Shown here piece by piece: positions 8,658 through 17,230 of a stretch of 50,660 bases of DNA. The notes beneath the pieces are model-generated. The model made no database searches and was not told the DNA's origin. It saw only the letters and a list, made by a program, of their open reading frames with translations. Positions within the stretch are counted from its first letter, which is position 1, and each line of letters begins with the position of its first letter. Origin of the DNA: Syntrophaceae bacterium UBA6109 (GTDB lineage: Bacteria > Desulfobacterota > Syntrophia > Syntrophales > UBA6109); NCBI GenBank assembly GCA_002428445.1, contig DIWJ01000063.1, positions 1,536 to 52,195 on the forward strand, in the 5' to 3' direction. A program made the translations under genes and the position numbers.

Positions 8658-9081
8658 GGAATTTCATGAGCGGTTCCTGAGCCTGCGCGGAGAGCCGAGA
8701 ACCGTCGCCCTGGGCATGGCGCTCGGGGTCTTTGTCGGCGTGACGCCGACGATTCCCTTTCATACCGCCCTGATCGTCGCGTTCGGCCTGCTGCTGCGCT
8801 GGAATATCGCCTCCGCATACCTCGGATCGTGGCTCATTTCGAATCCCCTGACCATCCCCGTCTTCTATTACGCGCAGTACGAAATCGGCGCCCTGTGCCT
8901 GGGAACAGGCGAATCCGGGCTCGTCCTGACGGATTACTCCGTCGTGAGCCTGGCATCCGCCGGCTGGCAGATCCTCTGCCCGCTCCTCCTTGGAGGCGTG
9001 ATCACGGCGCCGTTCTTTGCCGTTCCGGCATACTTCATCACGCTGCGGCTGGTGCGGTCCCTGAGAAGAAGACAGGCATGA
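8632..9081 (+). CDS. DUF2062 membrane protein
   Basis: 149 residues. After a basic N-terminus it shows ALGMALGVFVGVTPTIPFHT and the conserved SNPLTIP, both typical of DUF2062, with three or four hydrophobic segments. The function of the family is not established. The start overlaps the end of tsaD by 26 nt, and its TGA overlaps the rsmA ATG (ATGA), so it is expected to be translated in step with both. Confidence 0.85.
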   Translation: MNIVKRKLKEFHERFLSLRGEPRTVALGMALGVFVGVTPTIPFHTALIVAFGLLLRWNIASAYLGSWLISNPLTIPVFYYAQYEIGALCLGTGESGLVLTDYSVVSLASAGWQILCPLLLGGVITAPFFAVPAYFITLRLVRSLRRRQA

Positions 9082-9941
9082 AGTCGGCGAGAGAAATACT
9101 GCGATCCTGCGAGGTTCGTCCGCGACGGCGTTACAGCCAGTCCTTCCTGGAGGATCGCGCCGTCATGGAGAAGATTCTCAACCTCGCCGCAATCGGGGCG
9201 GATGAGACGGTGCTGGAAATCGGCTCCGGACTCGGCCTTCTGACGGAACGGATCGCCGAACGGGCCGGCAGGGTTCTGGCGGTCGAAATCGATCCTGAAC
9301 TGTCCGGCATCCTGAGACGCCGTCTCGGGCAGGCGGGGAATGTCGAGATCCTGAATCGGGACATCCTGAAGGTCGATCCGTCCGAGTGGACCAGCCGTGC
9401 CGGAAGCGGCAGGTTGAAGGTCATCGGGAACATTCCCTACAACATCTCCAGTCCGATCCTCTTCCGCCTCCTTGCGCAGCGGTCAGCCATCTCGTCAGCG
9501 ACGGTCATGATGCAGAGGGAAGTGGCAGACCGCCTGACGGCTGACTGCGACTGCAAGGAATACGGGATTCCGACCGTCCTCTTCGCCGTCCATACCCGCA
9601 TCAGCGGCGGAATCCAGGTGCCGCCTTCCTGTTTTTTCCCGCCGCCGCGGGTTCACTCGAAGGTCCTGAGATTCGATTTTCTGGACGAGCCGGCGACGCC
9701 CCTTTCCGACGAGCCCTTCTTCACGCGCGTCGTGCGAACCTCTTTCGCGATGCGCCGCAAGACATTGTTCAATTGCCTGCGAAGGACCGATGTGGCTCCG
9801 GAAGGCGATGATGAGCTGCGCAGGCTGCTCGATGCGGCGCGGATCGACGCCACGCGGCGCGCCGAGACCCTGACGCCCGGGGAGTTCGGCAGGTTGAGCA
9901 ACATTCTCTGGGAGGAAAAGCGCATTGCAGCGAAAGGATAG
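9078..9941 (+). CDS. rsmA: 16S rRNA (adenine1518-N6/adenine1519-N6)-dimethyltransferase
   Basis: 287 residues. RsmA (KsgA) dimethylates A1518 and A1519 in helix 45 of 16S rRNA late in 30S assembly. Visible are YSQSFLED at the N-terminus, SAM motif I EIGSGLGLLT (~47), the acidic EID of motif II and the catalytic NIPYNISSP (~117). The start ATG overlaps the previous stop codon. Pairing with tsaD puts two RNA-modification genes in one unit. Confidence 0.96.
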   Translation: MKSAREILRSCEVRPRRRYSQSFLEDRAVMEKILNLAAIGADETVLEIGSGLGLLTERIAERAGRVLAVEIDPELSGILRRRLGQAGNVEILNRDILKVDPSEWTSRAGSGRLKVIGNIPYNISSPILFRLLAQRSAISSATVMMQREVADRLTADCDCKEYGIPTVLFAVHTRISGGIQVPPSCFFPPPRVHSKVLRFDFLDEPATPLSDEPFFTRVVRTSFAMRRKTLFNCLRRTDVAPEGDDELRRLLDAARIDATRRAETLTPGEFGRLSNILWEEKRIAAKG

Positions 9942-10704
9942 CGCGCGCAGAGAATTCGAGAGGCTGGTGAAAAAGGTCCTCTCTCAGGGAAAAACGGGGG
10001 CCGGCGGGCTTGTCGCCGCCGCGGCGCGTGCGTTTCTTGGAAAACCCTACCGCGAGGCACCGCTTGAAGGCAGGGGTCCGGAACGCCTGATCGCGGACTT
10101 CGCGGCATTCGATTGCGTCACTCTCGTGGAAACCGCCGTCGCGCTGGCCCTGACGGTCTCCGCGCCACACCCGGATTTCAGCCGTTTCGCGTCGCACCTG
10201 CAGAAGCTCCGCTACCGGAAAGGCCGCGTCGCCGGCTACGCGTCGCGGCTTCATTATTTTACGGACTGGCTCGCCGACAACGAAGCGAAAAGGGTCCTTC
10301 GCGACCGGACGCGCGAACTGGGCGGCGTTCCCCGGCGGAAGAAGATCGACTGCCTGAGTGCGCACCGGGACAGGCATCCGGCCCTGGCTGACCCGGGGAC
10401 GTTCCGCAGCATCCGTGCCGCCGAGAGGCGCCTGTCGGCGCGGTCGTGGCATTGCCTGGAAAAGATGTCTTTCCGGAGGGTGGAAGGCGGCATCCGGGAA
10501 GGCGATATCGTCGCGATCGCAGGCGGCGAAGAAGGCCTGGACATCTGCCATGTCGGAATCGCCGTGCGGCGCCGAGGCAGGGTCCGTCTGCTGCACGCCT
10601 CTTCAGCGGCGGGGCGCGTCGTCGTCTCGGACGGGACGCTCTACTCCTATCTGCAGGCGAAGAAGCAACGGGCAGGGGTCCTGATTGCGCGGGTGATTGG
10701 CTAG
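9925..10704 (+). CDS. DUF1460 (NlpC/P60-like) protein
   Basis: 259 residues. FDCVTLVETAVAL around residue 62 supplies the presumed nucleophile Cys, and ICHVGIAVRR near 210 supplies the His of an NlpC/P60-like fold; this pattern matches DUF1460, often annotated as N-acetylmuramoyl-L-alanine amidase-like. No clear signal peptide is present in this start choice. The TTG start has a GGAGG ribosome site about 9 nt upstream and lies inside the end of rsmA (17-nt overlap). A peptidoglycan or amide hydrolase role is inferred from the fold only. Confidence 0.75.
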   Translation: MQRKDSARREFERLVKKVLSQGKTGAGGLVAAAARAFLGKPYREAPLEGRGPERLIADFAAFDCVTLVETAVALALTVSAPHPDFSRFASHLQKLRYRKGRVAGYASRLHYFTDWLADNEAKRVLRDRTRELGGVPRRKKIDCLSAHRDRHPALADPGTFRSIRAAERRLSARSWHCLEKMSFRRVEGGIREGDIVAIAGGEEGLDICHVGIAVRRRGRVRLLHASSAAGRVVVSDGTLYSYLQAKKQRAGVLIARVIG

Positions 10705-10767
10705 GGAGGCATCGGCATCTGCGCAGCCGCGGCGGCAGTCTCGGAATATTCCCGCCGGAAGTTTTTC

Positions 10768-11745
10768 TCAGAAACTGTAGGACAAACCCCCCAGGTACAC
10801 ATCCGTGTCGCGGCTGTAGTCCGTGACAATGCGGCTCCAGACGGCGCGCAGCGCGAAGCGCGGAGAAAGCCGGTAGGCGGCCATGGCGCTGATATTGCTT
10901 GCGATTGCTATCATCCGGCTCCCGTCAGCTTTGCCGTATTCATCGCGGGCGATATAGGGGCCGAAGCCGAGCCCGAGCTCGAGGCGATCACCGAAGAACG
11001 GCTGCAGGGCCCATAATTGCGAGGTGATGCCGTAACGGCCGAGGGGACGCTCATCGCCTTCATTGAGAAAGGCGACCGTCCAGTCCACATGGCGGCCGAG
11101 ATGCCGCCGGTACTCGATGCTCCCGGCGATGTCGGTCTCGGACTTGGCGCTGTTGAGGGTTGCGTAGCCGAAATACAGGGCGATTTCGTCATCGGGATTC
11201 GCGGAATTCCGGAGGGAATCCGGGCGGGATTCCGATGCGTCCGGCGCGTCAAGAAGATAACCCACGCCCACCGTGGCGGCGAGTGTATCGAAGCTGTCCC
11301 GGACGGTGATGTAATTGAGCCGCACCTGCAGGAGAAGAGGACTCAGCCCGTACCAGGTGGCCGCTGCGCTGGAGACGACTCCGAGGCCGTGGGCATCCTC
11401 GTAACGGTCCGTAAGAGGAACGACCCTCGTATCAAAATAGATCAGCGGCCCGATGCCCAGGGCGAGGGACAGGCGGGAATCGGGGATTCTCTTCTTTCCC
11501 CAGATCTGGGCGGCGAGGCTGTCGCGATAATGGTAGGGCTGGTGCCCCTCGTTGAGATAGGAAAATCCGAAGGCCGTGTATTCGCCGAGATCCTTCATGT
11601 AGGAGACGGACCACTGGCCTGAGAAGCTGTTTGTATTGGTGTCCATTGCGGCGCCGCCGTGGACGAACAGCTCCTCCGCCGGCAGCGGACATGCAAGAAG
11701 GACCACGATCATCAGCACCCAAAGAGTCTTTTTCACATCCTTCAC
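10768..11745 (-). CDS. Outer-membrane beta-barrel protein with internal duplication
   Basis: About 325 residues. A signal peptide (KKTLWVLMIVVLLACPLPAEE) precedes alternating amphipathic strands, and the protein ends in SYSF, the aromatic C-terminus expected of an outer-membrane barrel. Two halves resemble each other: SYLNEG...GIGPLIYFD in the first and AFLNEG...GFGPYIARD about 160 residues later. I chose the GTG at 11745 because GAG lies five bases before it; the next GTG (11736) has AAGGA too close. The family resembles PagL/acyloxyacyl-type small barrels, but no catalytic motif is certain, so the function is open. It lies 140 nt downstream of the peptidase gene. Confidence 0.7.
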   Translation of the reverse strand: MKDVKKTLWVLMIVVLLACPLPAEELFVHGGAAMDTNTNSFSGQWSVSYMKDLGEYTAFGFSYLNEGHQPYHYRDSLAAQIWGKKRIPDSRLSLALGIGPLIYFDTRVVPLTDRYEDAHGLGVVSSAAATWYGLSPLLLQVRLNYITVRDSFDTLAATVGVGYLLDAPDASESRPDSLRNSANPDDEIALYFGYATLNSAKSETDIAGSIEYRRHLGRHVDWTVAFLNEGDERPLGRYGITSQLWALQPFFGDRLELGLGFGPYIARDEYGKADGSRMIAIASNISAMAAYRLSPRFALRAVWSRIVTDYSRDTDVYLGGLSYSF

Positions 11746-11884
11746 CGGATCTCGCGACGCTCCCGTTTCAAAAATGCCCGCGACATGACAACAAATACGA
11801 CATGACGATGAGGCCCGCAATCGGGCATCGGCTGGTTTCGCACCTCGAAAATCCCTAGGGGATCGCCGTGCGGGGACCTTTGCT

Positions 11885-12463
11885 TTATCTCGGCAGAGGC
11901 TTTTCGAGGTGATGGTAGTCGCGGTAGTCGTCAAAGGTTCCGCCCCACCGCCAACCCCTGCGAAGGAACTCCGCAAGCGCGGGACCGCCTTCCGCGAGGA
12001 CGCCGAGCCCGCCGGGCCGGTAGACGGCGCCTTCGGGGACAGCCCGGCCGTCGGGATAGACGAGCGGATTGAGAAGGGGGTTGATATCGAGGGCCAGTCC
12101 CAGGGCGTGGCGGGACAGGCGCGAGGTTCCGGCGACGCAACGGTAATGGAACGCCGTCGTGTTGTTGTCCTTCATGGAAGCGTCGTCGGACCATTGGTAG
12201 CGGACGATCGGCCGCGCCTTGGCGATCGGAAACCGGAACGCCATGAGGGCGCCGAAGATCTCGACGGTCTCATCGGCGATCCCGCCGTGGACGAGCAGCT
12301 GCCCCTGGTGGGCAAGGCCGTCAAAGCCGAGATAGCGCACCTCGACCAGGCGCAGCGACGCGAGAATGTCGGCCGGGGCCGGAGAGCCGGCGACGGCCTC
12401 GCCGAAAGACAGGCGGCTGTCGATGACCGCCGCCCGCGCGCCGCTGTCGGCCCGGGCGCTCAA
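11885..12463 (-). CDS. M15-type D-Ala-D-Ala carboxypeptidase-like protein
   Basis: 192 residues. SRHALGLALDINP (~116) and the terminal YHHLEKPL (~186) match the zinc-binding His/Asp and His pattern of M15 peptidases (VanY, endolysin L-alanyl-D-glutamate peptidases). There is no secretion signal, so export is unclear. The start is a TTG overlapping the stop of the GNAT-DUF4922 gene by 3 nt (12461-12463), with GGAGGAGAG just ahead; this strong coupling site decided the start. The longer open frame upstream is a shadow of the fusion gene. Confidence 0.75.
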   Translation of the reverse strand: MSARADSGARAAVIDSRLSFGEAVAGSPAPADILASLRLVEVRYLGFDGLAHQGQLLVHGGIADETVEIFGALMAFRFPIAKARPIVRYQWSDDASMKDNNTTAFHYRCVAGTSRLSRHALGLALDINPLLNPLVYPDGRAVPEGAVYRPGGLGVLAEGGPALAEFLRRGWRWGGTFDDYRDYHHLEKPLPR

Positions 12464-13998
12464 CGCTCTCCTCCATCCGAGAGGAGCCGCTGAGCGATGC
12501 GGAGGGTCCGTCCCGGCGGCAGGGCGACCTCGCGCAGAATCCGGAGCAGAGCGTGTTTGCCGAGCCGGGGAAAATCTTCTTTCCGCGGGACGACGATCAG
12601 GCCGCTCATCTCGAAGGCGCCGGGGGTGATCAGCAGGCGGTCCTTTTCCGGGCGGTAATAGATGTCCGGGCGGTGCTTGCGGCGCGGGAAGATCATCAGG
12701 CGCCAGGACCTCCCGTTGTGGCCGCCGAGGACGTTGAACATCGGCTCTTCTCCTTTTGAACCCTCCGGGGGCAGGATGTCCTGCAGTCTTCCGAGGATTT
12801 TCAGAAGCGATGACGAATTTCCGCCCCTGAGGACGATGGCGCCGAAACCGAAGCTCCGGAAGATCGACACCGAGACGCCGGCGGCGGACCCCAGGTTCGT
12901 GCCGCCGGCAACGGCGGAAAGCGGAAGGATGCCGGAAGGGATGACCTGGAAGTGGAGATGGTCGGGGGCGGAGGCGCCGCAACGGGGGCCGTTGTAAAGG
13001 ACGTCCCATCGCCGGCCGAGGTCGCGGCACAGGATCAGATAGTCTTCCGCAGATGCGAAAAACGCCTGGGGGCGGTGCTCCCGCGAGGCGACGGTGAAGT
13101 GGTGCAGCAAGATGGGCGCCGGATTGCAGAGGATGAGGAAATCCTTCCGGTAAAGGATCGCCTTCTGGCTGCGGGGCAGATGCCGGCGGCAGAGGAAACA
13201 GGGTCGGTGTGCGACGGCCGTTCCGACGGCGGCGGTGGAGCTGGCAATACGGCCGGGATTGCACTGGACGTTGAGAAGACAGCCCTTTTCCCGGAAGGAT
13301 TTCGTCACGACGAGATCCAGCATCCGGACCGCGTCCCGGAGACGCCGCCAATGCTCGACCTGCCCGGAAAAGAGGCTGAGGCACAGATCGCTGAGGGGCG
13401 TTCCCGAGAAGCCGTCATAGGCGGCGAAGGCCCTGTTCGTCAGGGCTTTGCGGCAGATCAGGCAGGGTACGGTGGTCGTGCCCATGGTGAAGGGTTCCTC
13501 CTCGCGGGGAGAAAAGCCCTGACCGACGTACCAATCGTATGCGCGGCGGTTGGGCCGCATCACGCCGAGCCAGATCTCTGTGAAACCGGACTTTCGCGCG
13601 TGCTCCAGGGCAATACGCATCAGGGCGCGGCCGATTCCGCCTCCCTGCCGGTCGGGCGACACGTAGATGGAGCGGATATACATCCGGGCTGGTCCGGGTC
13701 CGCAGCCGGCTGCGGACGGAGAGTCCCCGGAGGCCTGGAGTCTCAAATATCCGATGATCCGCCCGCCGTCCTCGGCGACCAGGGATCGGCTTTGGGGATC
13801 GTCTACATATTCGCGCAGCCTCGTCGTGCAGTAGTGTTCCGCGAGGCACGCGCGAAGGTCTTCGGGAGGAGCGAAGGCGCCGTAGGCAGCGGCCCAGGAA
13901 CGCCTGAGAAGCCGGCGGATGCCGTCCGCATCTGAAGCTTTGGCCTCGCGTATGCGGGAGGAGTTCAGCGGTCGATCGGGAGACGTTTTCCTGCTCAT
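12460..13998 (-). CDS. GNAT acetyltransferase fused to DUF4922 (HIT/GalT-like) domain
   Basis: 512 residues. Residues ~15-165 form a GNAT domain with the acetyl-CoA loop RQGGGIGRAL (~119) and a closing YVGQGF. From ~175 on is a DUF4922-type region with two CxxC pairs (CLIC ~179, CFLC ~268) and PDHLHFQ (~349), the HxHxQ-type triad of HIT/GalT nucleotidyltransferases; this part resembles GDP-hexose or Ap4A phosphorylases. A bifunctional enzyme acting on a nucleotide-linked or activated sugar is inferred. It sits 7 nt after the GT2 gene and overlaps the M15 peptidase gene. Confidence 0.75.
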   Translation of the reverse strand: MSRKTSPDRPLNSSRIREAKASDADGIRRLLRRSWAAAYGAFAPPEDLRACLAEHYCTTRLREYVDDPQSRSLVAEDGGRIIGYLRLQASGDSPSAAGCGPGPARMYIRSIYVSPDRQGGGIGRALMRIALEHARKSGFTEIWLGVMRPNRRAYDWYVGQGFSPREEEPFTMGTTTVPCLICRKALTNRAFAAYDGFSGTPLSDLCLSLFSGQVEHWRRLRDAVRMLDLVVTKSFREKGCLLNVQCNPGRIASSTAAVGTAVAHRPCFLCRRHLPRSQKAILYRKDFLILCNPAPILLHHFTVASREHRPQAFFASAEDYLILCRDLGRRWDVLYNGPRCGASAPDHLHFQVIPSGILPLSAVAGGTNLGSAAGVSVSIFRSFGFGAIVLRGGNSSSLLKILGRLQDILPPEGSKGEEPMFNVLGGHNGRSWRLMIFPRRKHRPDIYYRPEKDRLLITPGAFEMSGLIVVPRKEDFPRLGKHALLRILREVALPPGRTLRIAQRLLSDGGER

Positions 13999-14005
13999 GG
14001 CGGCA

Positions 14006-15547
14006 TCATCCGGCGTCGGGAAGGGGAGGCAGTTTCCGGCCCTTCATCTGCCTGCGGGCCTGGATCTCCAGCGTGCGCAAAAAGTCCTTGTAGGCGTTGT
14101 TCGCGTTGCGCTGCTCATCGGACAGCTGATGGTCGGTGTTGCCGCTCCAGCGCCGGCACAGATAGAGATTCTCGAAGATCCGGGCGACGCGGTATTCGCG
14201 GGAAATCCTCAGGCCGACCGCGTAGTCCTCGCCGTAGCCCACGTTCGGAAAAGGCATTTCCCGCAGGAGAAGGGTCTGATAGGCGCGGGGGGCGCCCAGG
14301 CCGTTGACGCGCAGGAGGTTGTTGTGGCCGTTGTCCTTTGTCCATTCCCGGTGTTCGATCAGTCCGGGCGGGAGCTCCTTCAGGGCGAAATCCACGATCG
14401 TATAGGAACCCACGACCATCCCGCAGTCCTCTCCCGCGAAGGCGCGGACGATCTTCTGCAGAACCCCTTCCGAGGCGTACAGGTCGTCGGAATCCAGCTG
14501 CGCGGCGTAGCGGCCGCAGAAGGGCGAACGGACGGCCTCGTTCCAGCAGCTGCCGATCTGCAGGTTGTTTTCAGAAGGGGTCAGGCAGTGCAGACGCTCG
14601 TTGCGCGCGGCGAGATCGGCGAGTACCTCGCTCGTTCCGTCGGTGGAGAAGTTGTCGACGACGATGACGTTGAAAGGGAAATCCGCCTGCTGGGAGAGGG
14701 CGCTGGCGACGGCATCGGCAATGGTGGTTTTCCGGTTCCGCACGGGAATGACGACGCTCGCCGTGACGGGGAAGGCCGCGCTGCTGTCGGGGACCTGTTT
14801 GAACTTCGGCGGCAGCCAGGCCCCGATGTTTTTCAGATGGCCGGCGGCGATGTGTTCCCGTTCGCGCTGAAAGCCTGCGGACGCGGGATCGACGTACTCG
14901 AAGTGGGTCTCGGAGGTCCCGGGAGCGGGCGCCTCTTCCCCTGGCGGACGGCCTTCGCCCTGACCGGAGGCCGAGGTGAAGAGCATCTCCGGAATACGGA
15001 CGACGGGAAAATCAGCGGCGATCTTCAGGCGGAGGTCATAGAGCGCCGCCGTCTTCCAGTCCTGCACGGGGCCGTATTTGTCCACCGAGCTCTGCGCGGC
15101 GTGCGTGGAGAGGAAGAGGACCGGCCCGAAGTCGAAATCGTCCCGGATGCTGCCTGATTGATAATCGATCAGCCGCCGCTCCCGCAGCGCCCTTTCCGGC
15201 TTTTCATCGGCGGAGGGAAGGAGCTCGCGGAAATCCGAGTAGAGGATGCCCGCGCGCGTGGATTCCGCGACCTCGATGAATCTCGCCAGCGATCCGGTGT
15301 CGAGACGGACGGCGGAGGACCCGGTCACGAAAAGCGCATAGCGGGTGCGGATCTTCTTCAGAATCCAGTGCAGGATGTTGCCGCTCTGGACAGTCTGGGC
15401 CTTGACAATCTCGCATTTCTTCGGAACGGCGAGGAAGGGCCCCGAGTAGAGGAGAAACACCTTTTCGATCAGATCGGAATCGGCGAAGCGACGGAGGGTG
15501 ACGTCGAAATCCGGCTGACCGCCATGAGGCAGGATGACAGATACCAT
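14006..15547 (-). CDS. Family 2 glycosyltransferase
   Basis: 513 residues with the GT-A core in the second half: VTASVVIPVRNRKTT (~265), VIVVDNFSTDGTSEVL, and AQLDSDDLY (~349), the DxD metal/nucleotide-sugar site. The first ~230 residues look like a second, degenerate nucleotide-sugar domain that starts MVSVILPHGG and lacks an obvious DxD. No transmembrane segment. Acceptor and donor are unknown. First gene of the unit with the GNAT-DUF4922 fusion and the M15 peptidase. Confidence 0.85.
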   Translation of the reverse strand: MVSVILPHGGQPDFDVTLRRFADSDLIEKVFLLYSGPFLAVPKKCEIVKAQTVQSGNILHWILKKIRTRYALFVTGSSAVRLDTGSLARFIEVAESTRAGILYSDFRELLPSADEKPERALRERRLIDYQSGSIRDDFDFGPVLFLSTHAAQSSVDKYGPVQDWKTAALYDLRLKIAADFPVVRIPEMLFTSASGQGEGRPPGEEAPAPGTSETHFEYVDPASAGFQREREHIAAGHLKNIGAWLPPKFKQVPDSSAAFPVTASVVIPVRNRKTTIADAVASALSQQADFPFNVIVVDNFSTDGTSEVLADLAARNERLHCLTPSENNLQIGSCWNEAVRSPFCGRYAAQLDSDDLYASEGVLQKIVRAFAGEDCGMVVGSYTIVDFALKELPPGLIEHREWTKDNGHNNLLRVNGLGAPRAYQTLLLREMPFPNVGYGEDYAVGLRISREYRVARIFENLYLCRRWSGNTDHQLSDEQRNANNAYKDFLRTLEIQARRQMKGRKLPPLPDAG

Positions 15548-15664
15548 GGGCGTTTGTCTTTCCGAGCGTCGCGATCGCGTCCTTCCACGGTTTCCGGAAG
15601 GACTTTTGCGTCCCGCTCATCCAGGTGGCGTATAGAAAATAATCGGCGATCTGTCGAGAAGAAA

Positions 15665-16360
15665 TTATGTTTCCAGCAGACGCATCTCTCCCCAGTTCCC
15701 CCGCAGGGTCTGAGACCGGAGCGCGCGGGAGAGCAGAAGAAGGAAGCCCTTTCGCGGGATCATCTTCGCCCCGAACATCTCCAGGTGCTGCGTGTGCATC
15801 TGGCAGTCGAGAAGAGAAAAACCGCGGCGTCCGAGTGCCGTCGTCACGGCGATGAGGGCCGCTTTGGAGGCGTTGCTCACTCTTGAGAACATGGACTCTC
15901 CGAAGAAGCAGCCGCCCAGGGAGACGCCGTACAGTCCCCCCACCAGGCGCTCATCCGTCCAGGTCTCGATGGAGTGGGCGTACCCCAGTTCGTAAAGGCG
16001 GCAGTAGGCCTCGATCATTTCCGGCGTGATCCAGGTCCCGGAGGAACCGGGGCGGGGTTCGCCGCAGGATTCCATGACGGAGCGGAAGGAGCGGTCGGAG
16101 GTGATCTCGAAGGGGTTCTTCTTCAGGAATTGCCTCATGCTCCGGGGAATCCGCAGGTCGGAGGGAAGGAGAACACAACGCGGATCGGGAGACCACCAGA
16201 GGATCGGCTCGCCCGCCGAATACCAGGGGAAGATTCCCTGGGCATAGGCGCACAGAAGGCGTTCCGGGGAGAGGTCGCCGCCGACGGCGAGAAGTCCCTC
16301 TTCGGTGGACGAATCGGGCGGGGGAAAGACCGGTTCAGGTCCGAGGCGGAAGACAGGCAT
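15665..16360 (-). CDS. aat: Leucyl/phenylalanyl-tRNA--protein transferase
   Basis: 231 residues, the usual size. Aat adds Leu or Phe from aminoacyl-tRNA to N-terminal Arg/Lys, producing N-degrons for Clp[54 protein letters not shown] and LLDCQM are all family signatures. It follows panB with a 48-nt gap. The gap of about 117 nt before the GT2 gene is AT-richer than its surroundings and may hold a separate promoter. Confidence 0.96.
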   Translation of the reverse strand: MPVFRLGPEPVFPPPDSSTEEGLLAVGGDLSPERLLCAYAQGIFPWYSAGEPILWWSPDPRCVLLPSDLRIPRSMRQFLKKNPFEITSDRSFRSVMESCGEPRPGSSGTWITPEMIEAYCRLYELGYAHSIETWTDERLVGGLYGVSLGGCFFGESMFSRVSNASKAALIAVTTALGRRGFSLLDCQMHTQHLEMFGAKMIPRKGFLLLLSRALRSQTLRGNWGEMRLLET

Positions 16361-16408
16361 GGTTCGATATCCGTTGGCCAGGTCGGCGAAGAAGTCCCTT
16401 CTTGCCCG

Positions 16409-17224
16409 TCAGAAGCTGTGCTCCGGTCCGGGAAAGGCGCCGGACCGCACTTCGCCGAGGTAGGCCTGCACGGCCGTCCGGATCTGCGCGTTGAGATTCC
16501 CGTAGTGTTTGACGAAGCGGGGCGACAGCTTCTCGTACATGCCGAGCATGTCGTTCACGACGAGGACCTGTCCGTCGCAGGCGGACCCTGCACCGATCCC
16601 GATCGTGGGGATGCCGATGGCCGACGTGATGGACGCCGCGAGGGCGGCCGGAACGCACTCGAGCACGACGCTGAAGGCGCCCGCCGCTTCGACGATCTTT
16701 GCGTCTTCGAGCAGCCTTTGCGCCGTTTCCTCGTCCTTGCCCTGAACCTTATAGCCGCCGAAGCGGTGTACCGATTGGGGCGTCAGGCCCAGGTGGGCCA
16801 TCAGCGGGATCCCGGCATCCGTGATCTTGCGAATGGCGTCCGCGACCTCGCGGCCGCCTTCCAGTTTCACGGCCTGTGCGCCGGCCTCCTGAAGAAAGCG
16901 GCCGGCATTCCGTAGCGCCTCTTCGGGAGACACCTGATAGGAAAGGAATGGCATGTCGGTGACGACCATGGAACGTCGCGCTCCCCGGCAGACGGCGCGG
17001 GCATGGTGAAGCATGTCCTCCATCGTAACGGCCAGCGTGTTGTCGTATCCGAGAACGACCATTCCCAGCGAATCGCCGACAAGGATCACATCCGTCCCGC
17101 ATTCGTCCAGCAGGGACGCCATGGGATAGTCGTAGGCGGTCAGCACCGTGATCTTCTGCTCCTTCTCCTTCATCTCACGGAGAGTGGAGGTGGTGATTTT
17201 CTGCACGCGACCTTGCTTGCTCAT
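16409..17224 (-). CDS. panB: 3-methyl-2-oxobutanoate hydroxymethyltransferase
   Basis: 271 residues. PanB converts alpha-ketoisovalerate and methylene-THF to ketopantoate, the committed step of pantothenate synthesis. ITVLTAYDYPMASLLDE, ILVGDSLGMVVLG (metal-binding Asp) and VVLECVP (catalytic Glu) are clear. AAGGAG precedes the ATG. It lies 6 nt downstream of the DUF2520 reductase gene, which may perform the next pathway step. Confidence 0.97.
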   Translation of the reverse strand: MSKQGRVQKITTSTLREMKEKEQKITVLTAYDYPMASLLDECGTDVILVGDSLGMVVLGYDNTLAVTMEDMLHHARAVCRGARRSMVVTDMPFLSYQVSPEEALRNAGRFLQEAGAQAVKLEGGREVADAIRKITDAGIPLMAHLGLTPQSVHRFGGYKVQGKDEETAQRLLEDAKIVEAAGAFSVVLECVPAALAASITSAIGIPTIGIGAGSACDGQVLVVNDMLGMYEKLSPRFVKHYGNLNAQIRTAVQAYLGEVRSGAFPGPEHSF

Positions 17225-17230
17225 GAGGCA

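Noticed and set aside
11885..13384. Single 499-codon minus-strand frame joining the M15 peptidase to upstream sequence
   Set aside because: Upstream of 12463 it is an Arg/Pro-rich out-of-frame reading of the GNAT-DUF4922 gene; a TTG with GGAGGAGAG gives the proper start.
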